Shown here: piece after piece, positions 1 through 6,106 of the stretch
Layout: each line of letters starts with the position of its first letter
Numbering within the stretch: the stretch's first letter is position 1
NCBI GenBank assembly: GCA_031255075.1
Contig: JAIRTF010000024.1
Coordinates: forward strand, 1 to 6,365
Length of the DNA: 6,365 nucleotides
From: Bifidobacteriaceae bacterium
GTDB lineage: Bacteria > Actinomycetota > Actinomycetes > Actinomycetales > WQXJ01
Direction: 5' to 3'
Position numbers and translations under genes: made by a program
Notes under the pieces: generated by a model
Seen by the model: the letters and a program-made list of their open reading frames with translations, nothing else
Told to the model about the DNA's origin: nothing
The model's database searches: none

Positions 1-1
1 C

Positions 2-118
2 GCGCCATCGTTGACCGCCTGGGTGCGCTCCTACCTGCCCGGTGACGAGGTGGTCCTGACAATCATGCGTGACGACAAGGCCCTAGATGTCCGCGTAACG
101 CTGGCCGCCGCCAGCTGA
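2..118 (+). CDS. C-terminal end of an HtrA/DegP-like serine protease (PDZ domain tail), 5' partial
   Basis: The gene enters from the left edge in frame 2 and ends at TGA 116-118, leaving 38 visible codons. The peptide begins APSLTAWVRSYLPGDEV and continues VLTIMRD, then a short beta-rich end. This matches the last part of PDZ domains in HtrA-type proteases, where a helix (here around LTAWVRSY) is followed by a Pro-Gly-Asp/Glu turn, a beta strand with a T-x-x-R pattern, and a closing strand ending near L-A/G. In that family the PDZ domain binds exposed C-termini of substrates in the cell envelope, behind an N-terminal trypsin-like domain. The protease domain and any membrane anchor lie outside the window, so catalytic activity cannot be judged. 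Other PDZ proteins (for example an S41 peptidase or a site-2 protease) are less likely because the PDZ is C-terminal. Confidence 0.7.
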   Translation, partial: APSLTAWVRSYLPGDEVVLTIMRDDKALDVRVTLAAAS

Positions 119-127
119 CCCCATGCC

Positions 128-158
128 GTGCCGGCGCCCGCGAACCAGGGCCTGGCAC
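128..158 (+). terminator. Probable GC-rich hairpin terminator after the PDZ/HtrA-like gene
   Basis: Bases 128-139 (GTGCCGGCGCCC) pair with 148-158 (GGGCCTGGCAC), giving 11 base pairs including one G-U and a single bulged C at 135. The loop is the 8 bases 140-147. The stem starts 9 bases after the upstream stop codon and 46 bases before the lipoprotein start. There is no T-tract behind it. Strong stems without a T-tract are commonly predicted downstream of genes in high-GC actinobacteria, but termination here is inferred, not shown. Confidence 0.5.
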
Positions 159-204
159 CAGGGAGCCAAGGTTTGGCGGCGGGGCGGTGTGAGAGAGTTG
201 GGAC

Positions 205-1344
205 ATGAGGACCAGCGGAGCGGCTCGGTTGGCTTGGGCGGCCGTGGCGGCCGCAGTGCTGATGAGCGGCCTGGCCGCCTGCACCAGTGACGGGCCGAAC
301 GCCTCACCAAATCCCAGTTCTCCGGCGCCCAGCGGAGTCCAACCCGGCGCTCCGGGTGCACCGCCGTTGGCCGCATGGGAGACGCCGCTGCCGTTGGAAT
401 CACCGCTGGGCAAGTACTGGGAAGTGGTCGGGGCGGCAGAGCAATGGACGGCCGAACAACTGACTGGTGCCCGGGCCGGTACTTGGGCGGAGCGCGAGGC
501 CGCAGTGGTGGCCTGCATGAAGGAACAGGGGTTTGACTACTACCCGACCTCTTATCAGGCCTTTGCCCGGCCCATGCCGCCCGGTGACACGCTGCCCATC
601 CCCTTCCTGCCAGATTCGCGCGAAACCGTGGAAACCTACGGCTACGGCCTGTTGGAAGCCGATGACGAATCGGCCGCCCCGTACGGCTGGGAAGAAGACC
701 CGATGCAACTCAAGAACAACGAGTACGTCGACAGCCTCAGCCCCAGCGCCCAGGTTGCCTACTGGCAGGCTCTCAACGGCATGCAACCTGACGGCCAGCA
801 GGTCTTGGAGAACAGCTGCAGCGCCAAGGCTGACGCCCAGGCCGGGCCGGTCGAATCCATCGGCGGGCAAGACACAGCTTGGTATATGGACCAGTTTCGG
901 GGGATGAGCGGGGCGACCGCAGCCATGGAGCCGGTTGAAGGCGAGGCCTCATCTGGCGGCGGTGTTGTCTACCAGCCCCCGGCTGATGCGCGGATAGCGC
1001 AGCTGAACTCAGAGTGGTTCACCTGCATGCGTGAGGCTGGTCAACTCAAAGACGCTCAGGAAGCCGCCACCACTACCATCACCGCGGCCTTCTGGTCAGC
1101 GATCCGAACGGGAGCGGATGGCAGCGTGGACGCCGGTTCTGACAACGCGCCGCTTGACCAGCGGTCGCTGATCGGTTCGCCGCTGGAGATCGCCATCGCC
1201 TTGGCAGACTTCGACTGCCGCGCCAAGACGGACTATGTGAATCGCTTCGCGCAGGTCTGGGTGGAGTTGGAGCAACGCTATGTGGATCAGCACCGGGCGG
1301 AGTTGGACAACATGGTGGCCACCTGGGAGTCAATTGGCGGCTAG
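205..1344 (+). CDS. Secreted lipoprotein of unknown function with repeated C-M-x-E-x-G motifs
   Basis: The protein has 379 residues. Residues 1-26 form a lipoprotein signal peptide: Arg at 2 and 8, a hydrophobic stretch about 9-23, and the lipobox LAAC with Cys26 as the predicted lipidated residue. A Ser/Pro/Gly/Ala-rich linker (27-58) follows, as is usual for envelope-tethered proteins. The mature part has four further cysteines: C104 in ACMKEQGFDYYP, C205 in ENSCSAKA, C274 in FTCMREAG, and C338 in FDCRAKTDY. The pattern looks like two copies of a unit that opens with C-M-K/R-E-x-G and closes with C-S/R-A-K. The protein would act on the outer face of the membrane. I recall similar hypothetical lipoproteins in actinobacteria but know no assigned function and see no catalytic motif. 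The ATG at 205 is chosen because it gives a complete signal peptide; only a weak GAGAGAG (191-197) lies upstream. It is transcribed alone, facing menF. Confidence 0.85.
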   Translation: MRTSGAARLAWAAVAAAVLMSGLAACTSDGPNASPNPSSPAPSGVQPGAPGAPPLAAWETPLPLESPLGKYWEVVGAAEQWTAEQLTGARAGTWAEREAAVVACMKEQGFDYYPTSYQAFARPMPPGDTLPIPFLPDSRETVETYGYGLLEADDESAAPYGWEEDPMQLKNNEYVDSLSPSAQVAYWQALNGMQPDGQQVLENSCSAKADAQAGPVESIGGQDTAWYMDQFRGMSGATAAMEPVEGEASSGGGVVYQPPADARIAQLNSEWFTCMREAGQLKDAQEAATTTITAAFWSAIRTGADGSVDAGSDNAPLDQRSLIGSPLEIAIALADFDCRAKTDYVNRFAQVWVELEQRYVDQHRAELDNMVATWESIGG

Positions 1345-1346
1345 TG

Positions 1347-1359
1347 GACGCTAGGCGTC
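1347..1359. terminator. Small dyad between convergent genes, possible bidirectional terminator
   Basis: GACGC (1347-1351), loop TAG, and GCGTC (1355-1359) form a perfect 5-base-pair inverted repeat. It starts 3 bases after the lipoprotein stop (1342-1344) and spans the menF stop codon (1351-1353 on the reverse strand). The position suits a two-way terminator, but the stem is short and lacks a T-tract on either side, so this is a weak call. Confidence 0.25.
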
Positions 1360-2667
1360 AGTCAGGCCGAGGGCTTCACGCATCGGGGCCAGTTTGGCTT
1401 CTGTCTCAGCCAGTTCCGCGTCAGGATTGGAGGCCGCCACAATGCCGCCACCGGCCCACAGCCGCGCTGAACATCCATCTGGGCTGAGCTGGGCGCAGCG
1501 CAGTGCTATGGCCCATTCGCCGGCACCGTTGGCGTCAATCCAGCCGACCGGCGCGGAGTAGCGGCCGCGGTCCAGCTTTTCCAGTTGGCCGATGACCCGC
1601 GCCGCCTCCCGCTTTGGGGTGCCGCACACCGCGGCACTTGGATGCAGGGCGCTGGCCAGCGTCAACGCACCTGGTAGGGCGCCTGAGCGGGATCGTCTGA
1701 GTTCGCCGACCACTTCGGTAGCCAAGTGCATCAGGTTAGGCAGGTGGAGTACGGAGGGGCCGTCCGGGACGGCCAGTTCTTCGGTGAACGGCTGGAGCGC
1801 GTCAACTACGGAGGCCACCGCAAATTCGTGTTCCTCCAAGTCTTTGGAAGACCGGGCCAAGGCGGCGGCCCGAGCCAAATCAGCCTGGTCACAGCCGGTG
1901 GACCGAATGGTGCCGGCCAGGATGCGGGAGGTGACCAACCCCCTGGTGGACCGAACCAACATCTCCGGGCTGGCCCCCACCAAACCGTCCACGGCAAAGG
2001 TCCAGGTGTCGCGGTAGCGGTTGACCAGATTGCGAACCACCAATTCCGGGTCAACTGGGCCGGCCAGCGATTCGGCCAGCACGGAACGGGCCAGCACCAC
2101 CTTTTCCAGCTGGCCTGATTTGATCAGGCTGATGGCCCGCTCAACCACGGCCGGCCATTGTTCGGCGCTGACCGGGCCGGGCAGTTGACGCATCGGTGGC
2201 AGCGCTGATCCAACTGGACCGCTGGGGCTGGCTATGGGCGGCAGTGAGGGGGCGGATTCGTCTTCCAGGCGGGCGGTGGTGATCCATTCTTGGCCGCGGA
2301 AGCGGGCCAATACCCAACGCGGCACAATCAGAGCCGAAGGTTCCGGTGAGTTGTCCGCGAAAGCAAATGTGCCAAAGGCCAGCGGACCCATTCCAGGCAG
2401 ATCCGCGGGGCCGTCAATCCGCGCCTGGGAGATCACGGCTCGCCACCATTGTTCAGCTGAGCCGAACCGTCCGCTGCCCAAGGTGTTGAAGGTAGCTGCT
2501 TGGCCCAGTCCAACGAATCCTTCGCCGCGGCGCAGCCAGACTGTCAACGGTGCCGCTGACGGGCTGCCGCCCGTCTGGTCTGCCCATTCGCCGCCATCCC
2601 GGATGGCGTCCAGCAGGTCGGCGGGATGGGCCGCGGGAGTGGTGGTGAAAGTCAAAGCTGGGATCAT
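1351..2667 (-). CDS. menF: Isochorismate synthase (menaquinone pathway)
   Basis: It converts chorismate to isochorismate, the first committed step of menaquinone synthesis, in the cytoplasm with Mg2+. The 438 residues fit the family. The N-terminal part (about 1-165) holds the usual LRRGEGFVGLG segment (45-55). The chorismate-binding domain spans about 170-430. It shows EKVVLAR (188-194, K189 the probable general base), GASPEML (231-237), LAGTIRS (250-256), KDLEEHEF (275-282), LHPSAAVCGTP (341-351), RGRYSAPVGWID (367-378) and the glycine-rich AGGGIVAASNP (405-415). The reading frame stays open to 2913, but the extra 82 residues resemble nothing known and would overlap menG. The ATG at 2667 gives the family-typical start, with AGGG 11 bases upstream; GTG codons at 2676 and 2679 are alternatives. 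A siderophore or salicylate isochorismate synthase is possible from sequence alone, but the adjacent menG and reductase favour menaquinone. Confidence 0.92.
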   Translation of the reverse strand: MIPALTFTTTPAAHPADLLDAIRDGGEWADQTGGSPSAAPLTVWLRRGEGFVGLGQAATFNTLGSGRFGSAEQWWRAVISQARIDGPADLPGMGPLAFGTFAFADNSPEPSALIVPRWVLARFRGQEWITTARLEDESAPSLPPIASPSGPVGSALPPMRQLPGPVSAEQWPAVVERAISLIKSGQLEKVVLARSVLAESLAGPVDPELVVRNLVNRYRDTWTFAVDGLVGASPEMLVRSTRGLVTSRILAGTIRSTGCDQADLARAAALARSSKDLEEHEFAVASVVDALQPFTEELAVPDGPSVLHLPNLMHLATEVVGELRRSRSGALPGALTLASALHPSAAVCGTPKREAARVIGQLEKLDRGRYSAPVGWIDANGAGEWAIALRCAQLSPDGCSARLWAGGGIVAASNPDAELAETEAKLAPMREALGLTDA

Positions 2668-2906
2668 TGCGCGCACCACCCTACTAGCTGGCCCCTTCAC
2701 CTGATCCTGAAGGCAGGCTGCCGGCCAGGCTCCGACCAGCCCAAACTCTCCCTTTGGCGGCAGGGGCCGCTGCTGCGTCCGGCACACCGCCCAACTTAGG
2801 CCCAAGTGATGCACAACCATCCGGAGCTGCCCATAGCGGTGATTAGGAAATGGTTCATGGGACCGGTTGGAGCCCTTCGGCTGGATGAACGTGGAAAGAT
2901 AATGCC
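2668..2906. promoter_or_regulatory. Divergent control region between menF and menG
   Basis: This 239-base gap lies between oppositely transcribed menF and menG, so it must hold promoters for both unless menG is read from elsewhere. I cannot point to a convincing -35/-10 pair on either strand. Visible structure includes two side-by-side dyads near the menF start (2694-2713 and 2712-2722) and GGAAAG at 2893-2898, a ribosome binding site 8 bases before the menG GTG. A 33-codon frame (ATG 2809 to TGA 2910) also runs into menG and is described among the findings. Confidence 0.6.
2694..2722. repeat. Pair of adjacent short dyads upstream of menF
   Basis: The first is CCTTCA (2694-2699) and TGAAGG (2708-2713) with an 8-base spacer. 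The second is the palindrome GGCAGGCTGCC (2712-2722) around a single central base. They sit about 27-55 bases upstream of the menF start, in its probable 5' leader or promoter. They could be an operator or a leader hairpin. Arms of 5-6 bases do occur by chance in GC-rich DNA, so function is not established. Confidence 0.25.
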
Positions 2907-3602
2907 GTGACAACCGCGGACTTGGCTAAGGAACCACGCAAAGTGGCTGCCATGTTCGATTCAGTGGCGCCGCATTATGACTTGGCGGACGCGGTAATGA
3001 CGGTCGGCTTGGTTCATTGGTGGCGGCACGCCACACTGCGGGCTTTGGGCACAGTCCGCGGGCTGAAGGTCCTAGATTTGGCGGCCGGTACGGGTTCGTC
3101 TTCGATGGTTTTGGCGCGCCGTGGCGCCAAGGTTGTGGCCTGTGATTTTTCGCAGGGGATGCTGCGTCAAGGCGCCCGGCGTTTGGGTGGCCGGGTGGCG
3201 CTGGTGGGGGGCGATGCCGCGCAGCTACCTTTCGCCGACAACACCTTCGACAAGGTGACTATTTCTTTTGGCTTGCGCAATGTGCAGGATGTGCCAGGAG
3301 CCTTGGCGGAGATGTTGCGAGTCACCCGCCCGGGCGGCGAACTGGTGATCTGTGAGTTTTCGCGGCCGCCCTGGCGGCCATACCGAGCAGTTTACCGCTG
3401 GTACTTGACTCGCGTTATGCCACATTTGGCGAAGTTGGTGGCGACAAATTGGCCGGCCTACCGCTATCTGGCGGACTCGATTTGGGCTTGGGCGGACCAG
3501 GAAGAGTTGACCCGTCAGCTGGATTTGGCCGGCTGGACGGGTTGCGGTCACCGCGACGTGATGGGCGGGATTGTGGCCCTGCACCTGGCACGTAAGGCCT
3601 GA
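2907..3602 (+). CDS. menG: Demethylmenaquinone methyltransferase (UbiE/MenG family)
   Basis: It transfers a methyl group from S-adenosylmethionine to demethylmenaquinone, the last ring-forming step of menaquinone synthesis, at the inner face of the membrane. The 231 residues match the family length. The fold is a class I methyltransferase: FDSVAPHYD (17-25) is the family N-terminal signature, VLDLAAGTGS (55-64) is SAM-binding motif I, D80 ends the second strand and should contact the ribose, and GDAAQLPF (102-109) followed by FGLRNV (121-126) is the UbiE/MenG hallmark. The ending GGIVALHLA (220-228) is also typical. The start is GTG, with GGAAAG 8 bases upstream. The symbol ubiE is often used for this gene, but with menF next door and no ubiquinone genes in view, demethylmenaquinone is the expected substrate. 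It faces away from menF. Confidence 0.94.
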   Translation: MTTADLAKEPRKVAAMFDSVAPHYDLADAVMTVGLVHWWRHATLRALGTVRGLKVLDLAAGTGSSSMVLARRGAKVVACDFSQGMLRQGARRLGGRVALVGGDAAQLPFADNTFDKVTISFGLRNVQDVPGALAEMLRVTRPGGELVICEFSRPPWRPYRAVYRWYLTRVMPHLAKLVATNWPAYRYLADSIWAWADQEELTRQLDLAGWTGCGHRDVMGGIVALHLARKA

Positions 3603-3608
3603 TCGGCA

Positions 3609-3687
3609 GGCGCCAAGCCCATCCCCACCCGGCAACCGTGGCTCCGGCGCCAAGCCAAGAGACCGTCGGCCTGGACGCCGCGCCAAG
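3609..3687 (+). repeat. Direct repeat GCGCCAAG, three copies downstream of menG
   Basis: GGCGCCAAGCC occurs exactly at 3609-3619 and 3646-3656. The shorter core GCGCCAAG recurs at 3680-3687, followed by ACCAAGCC. Core starts are 37 and 33 bases apart. The stretch is strongly GC-rich and non-coding, and begins just after the menG stop. No stem-loop terminator with a T-tract could be built here. The role is unknown; it may be a relic of a small local duplication. Confidence 0.4.
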
Positions 3688-3702
3688 ACCAAGCCGGGCT
3701 CC

Positions 3703-3836
3703 CTTTATTTATACGACATCCTTGTTTCGTAATTCCATTATTCCGGCGCGGTTCTGAGCGGCTCAAAGAGGCAGTCTGTTTATGTAGACTTTGTGTGTTA
3801 CTGACCAATCTCTCCACACATTTGAAAGGCTGCCAG
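3703..3836 (+). promoter_or_regulatory. AT-rich promoter/leader region of the reductase-nuo operon
   Basis: Base composition drops sharply here from very GC-rich to AT-rich (for example CTTTATTTATAC around 3703-3714), which marks a likely promoter. Two dyads lie in it: TGAGC-G-GCTCA (3755-3765) and AGTCT-8 bases-AGACT (3773-3790). A third possible pairing, TGTGTG (3792-3797) with CACACA (3815-3820), would put a hairpin in the leader just before the ribosome binding site. TAGACT (3785-3790) and TATGTA (3781-3786) are -10-like, but neither has a good -35 at the right distance, so no start point is claimed. The region probably controls the reductase and the nuo genes together. Confidence 0.5.
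3824..3829 (+). promoter_or_regulatory. Ribosome binding site that fixes the reductase start
   Basis: GAAAGG lies 7 bases before the GTG at 3837. The frame could also open at the GTG at 3795, but that start has no purine-rich site before it and would add 14 residues (beginning MLLTNLSTH) ahead of the normal N-terminus. Confidence 0.65.
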
Positions 3837-5126
3837 GTGCCCAACAGGCCAGGTGGCGATCCGCCAGTCATCGTAGTCGGCGCTGGACCCGCAGGCTCGG
3901 CCACTGCCGCCTACCTTGCTAGAGCCGGCGTCTCCACTCTGCTGCTGGAGAAGTCCTCCTTCCCCAGAGTCAAAGCTTGCGGTGATGGCCTGACGCCCAG
4001 AGCGGTACGGGAACTGATCCACCTGGGTGTGCCCTTCAACGAAGAAGACGGCTGGCTGCGCAACCGCGGGCTGCGAGTCTTCGGCGGGGGTCATGAACTG
4101 GAACTGCCGTGGCCCAAGCTGGCATCCTTCCCGGACTTTGGTCTTACCTTGCCGCGGGAAGAATTCGACCACCGCTTGGCTTCCCACGCCCAAGCCGCCG
4201 GCGCCATCTTGATGGAGAACACCGCAGTAGTTGGCCCAGTCTTCGATGAACGCACCGGCCGGATAGCCGGCGTTCGCGCCAAAACCCCGGGCGGCGAAGA
4301 GGTCTTCCGGGCGCCGGTTATTGTCAGCGCGGATGGCGTCTCAGGCCGGCTGGCCGGAGCGGTTGGCCGTTGGACCAACCAGAAACGGCCCCACGGCGTG
4401 GCCGTCAGAGCCAGAGTTCGCCTGCCCAAGCCGCCGGCTCATTCCCACCACACCGAATGGATGGAATCCCACCTCGAACTGTGGGACGGCCCCAGGGAAG
4501 CCGGCAAGCTGATGCCGGGCTACGGCTGGGTGTTCCCAGAGGCGCACGGCATTGTCAACATTGGGGTCGGTTCGGTTGCCTCGACCGCCAAAGCGCCGGG
4601 CACCAATTACCGCCAACTCCTGACCAAGTGGATGGACTCCCTGGCACCGCGTTGGGGCTTCACCGCCGAAGACATCATTGACGCCCCTCGTTCCGCCGCC
4701 CTGCCGATGTGCTTTTCGCGCCAGCCCCTGTATGCCCGCGGCTTGATGTTGGTGGGCGATGCCGCCGGTATGGTCTCCCCGTTCGACGGCGAAGGCATTG
4801 CCTACGCGCTGCAATCAGGCCGCTACGCGGCATCGGCCATCGCGGCGGCCTTGGCCTGGCCGGCCGGCCCCGGGCGGGAAGCGGCCCTCCGTGTCTACCC
4901 TGACCGCGTCAAGCGCGTGCTGGGAGGCTATTTTTCTTTAGGTAGAGTCTTTGTCAAGCTCATTGAGCACCCGGCGGTGATGCGGGTGTGCACGCGGTAT
5001 GGGCTGCCGCGGCCCCAGCTCATGCGGCTGGTCATGAAGCTACTGAGTGATCTGTACGAACCGCGTGGAGGTGACTGGATGGACAGAACCATCGCCACGC
5101 TTGCCCGATTGGCGCCGGCAGCATGA
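3837..5126 (+). CDS. menJ: Geranylgeranyl reductase family FAD-dependent oxidoreductase, probable menaquinone side-chain reductase
   Basis: Members of this family reduce isoprenoid double bonds. In mycobacteria MenJ saturates one unit of the menaquinone tail. The protein has 429 residues from the GTG at 3837. VIVVGAGPAGS (11-21) is the FAD dinucleotide-binding loop, with LLLEK (35-39) ending the next strand. ACGDGLTPRA (47-56) is the conserved cysteine segment of the family. GYGWVFPEAHGIVNIGVG (from about 228) is the Y-x-W-x-F-P substrate/FAD motif. LVGDAAGMVSPFDGEGI (from about 305) is the second FAD motif. No transmembrane helix is obvious, so membrane association would be peripheral. It follows menG by 234 bases and precedes nuoA by 34, so it probably leads the nuo transcript. 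Action on menaquinone is inferred from context; reduction of another polyprenyl lipid, such as an archaeal-type or carotenoid precursor, cannot be excluded. Confidence 0.85.
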   Translation: MPNRPGGDPPVIVVGAGPAGSATAAYLARAGVSTLLLEKSSFPRVKACGDGLTPRAVRELIHLGVPFNEEDGWLRNRGLRVFGGGHELELPWPKLASFPDFGLTLPREEFDHRLASHAQAAGAILMENTAVVGPVFDERTGRIAGVRAKTPGGEEVFRAPVIVSADGVSGRLAGAVGRWTNQKRPHGVAVRARVRLPKPPAHSHHTEWMESHLELWDGPREAGKLMPGYGWVFPEAHGIVNIGVGSVASTAKAPGTNYRQLLTKWMDSLAPRWGFTAEDIIDAPRSAALPMCFSRQPLYARGLMLVGDAAGMVSPFDGEGIAYALQSGRYAASAIAAALAWPAGPGREAALRVYPDRVKRVLGGYFSLGRVFVKLIEHPAVMRVCTRYGLPRPQLMRLVMKLLSDLYEPRGGDWMDRTIATLARLAPAA

Positions 5127-5149
5127 ACGGCCGGTCAAACGCAGAAGGT

Positions 5150-5154
5150 GGAGG
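5150..5154 (+). promoter_or_regulatory. Ribosome binding site that fixes the nuoA start
   Basis: GGAGG lies 6 bases before the ATG at 5161, the best such site in the window. It rules out the upstream in-frame ATG at 5047, which would lie inside the reductase gene and add 38 unlikely residues rich in Arg. Confidence 0.85.
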
Positions 5155-5160
5155 AACCTG

Positions 5161-5523
5161 ATGGAAAACCCGTATGTGCCGGTCCTCGCCATGTTGGCGG
5201 TAGCCCTGCTGATGGGCTTCGGTGGTCTGGGAGCTAGCTGGGTGATTGGCCCGCACCGCTTCAACCGGGCCAAACTCGACGAATACGAATGCGGGATTGA
5301 CGCCAGCCCCCACCCCCATGAGGGCGGCCGGTTCCCGGTTCGCTTCTACCTGGTGGCCATGAGCTTCATCATCTTCGACATTGAGGTTGTGTTCCTCTAC
5401 CCATGGGCAGCTGACTTCTCCGAACTGGGGCTGGGCTCGGCTGTGGCAATGATGGGCTTCTTGGCGTTGATCACCGTGCCATTTATCTATGAGTGGCGCC
5501 GCGGCGGATTGGATTGGGACTGA
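5161..5523 (+). CDS. nuoA: NADH-quinone oxidoreductase subunit A (complex I, NuoA)
   Basis: NuoA is a small membrane subunit near the quinone-binding junction of complex I. The protein has 120 residues, the normal length. Three membrane helices are visible at about 6-28, 62-82 and 92-112. The loop after helix 1 carries YECG (42-45), whose cysteine is conserved. FDIEVVFLYPW (72-82) holds the conserved acidic residues D73 and E75 in helix 2. The C-terminus WRRGGLDWD (112-120) is typical. It lies 34 bases after the reductase and 22 bases before nuoB, in the order nuoA-nuoB-nuoC of standard nuo operons. Confidence 0.96.
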   Translation: MENPYVPVLAMLAVALLMGFGGLGASWVIGPHRFNRAKLDEYECGIDASPHPHEGGRFPVRFYLVAMSFIIFDIEVVFLYPWAADFSELGLGSAVAMMGFLALITVPFIYEWRRGGLDWD

Positions 5524-5545
5524 TGGTTCGGAAGGGAGAGCGCTG

Positions 5546-6106
5546 ATGGCTGACGGAATTGAAGGCAAGGCACCTGAGGGATTTGCCCTGACCACCATTG
5601 CCAAGGTGGTCAACCACCTGCGAGCCGGCTCATTGTGGCCGGTCACCATGGGGTTGGCTTGTTGTTCAATCGAGATGATGGCCGTGGGCACATCTCGGTT
5701 CGACATCTCCCGGTTTGGGATGGAGGTCTTCCGGGCCTCACCCCGGCAAGCTGACCTGATGCTGGTCAACGGGCGCATGTCTCACAAGATGGCACCCGTG
5801 GTCCGCCGGGTCTACGACCAAATGGCTGATCCGAAATGGGTCATTTCGATGGGTTCATGTGCCTCTTCCGGCGGCATCTTCAACAACTACGCCATTGTTC
5901 AGGGCGTGGACCATGTGGTGCCGATCGATGTGTACATCCCCGGCTGCCCACCCCGGCCGGAAATGCTGATCCACGCGATCATCGAGTTGTACCGGCAGAT
6001 CGAAGGCGAAGGTCTGGGCGTGGACCGCTTGAAGGCCGCCAAGGCCGCTGAGGAAGCCGCCATGAACGCCCAGCCGGTCAGTCAAATGAAGGGTTTGTTG
6101 GTATGA
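5546..6106 (+). CDS. nuoB: NADH-quinone oxidoreductase subunit B (complex I, NuoB)
   Basis: NuoB carries the terminal iron-sulfur cluster N2, which passes electrons to menaquinone. The protein has 186 residues. All four N2 ligands are present: the adjacent pair C39-C40 in GLACCSIEMM, C105 in MGSCASSGG, and C134 in IPGCPPRPEM. SRFGMEVFRASPRQADLML (55-73) and NGRMSHKMAP (75-84) are family signatures. Residues about 152-186 form a variable Ala/Glu/Lys-rich tail. The ATG at 5546 is preceded by GGAAGGGAG (5530-5538), with 7 bases between; the frame is open back to 5489, but that would overlap nuoA. The gene's last bases overlap the nuoC start by four (ATGA, 6103-6106), which suggests translational coupling. 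Confidence 0.97.
   Translation: MADGIEGKAPEGFALTTIAKVVNHLRAGSLWPVTMGLACCSIEMMAVGTSRFDISRFGMEVFRASPRQADLMLVNGRMSHKMAPVVRRVYDQMADPKWVISMGSCASSGGIFNNYAIVQGVDHVVPIDVYIPGCPPRPEMLIHAIIELYRQIEGEGLGVDRLKAAKAAEEAAMNAQPVSQMKGLLV

Noticed and set aside
1592..2118. Long forward-strand frames (141 and 130 codons) opposite menF
   Set aside because: They lie wholly inside the well-supported menF gene and have no recognisable motifs; GC-rich codon bias commonly creates such antisense frames.
2876..2903. TTCGGC-16 bases-GATAAT as a menG promoter
   Set aside because: The -10-like GATAAT ends at 2903, so transcription would start at about 2910, after the GTG start codon at 2907. The GGAAAG site at the right distance also argues for a leadered message.
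2668..2913. 82-residue N-terminal extension of menF up to an ATG at 2913
   Set aside because: The open frame continues, but the extra residues match no part of the isochorismate synthase family, would overlap the menG start, and fill the only room for divergent promoters. The ATG at 2667 gives a normal-length protein.
3795..3836. Upstream GTG start for the reductase
   Set aside because: It lacks a ribosome binding site and adds residues not typical of the family, while the GTG at 3837 has GAAAGG at 7 bases and puts the FAD loop at residue 11.
5032..5778. 248-codon reverse frame across nuoA and nuoB
   Set aside because: It runs antisense through two genes whose complete family motifs are visible, and its translation has no coherent domain, being rich in His, Arg and Pro as shadow frames are.
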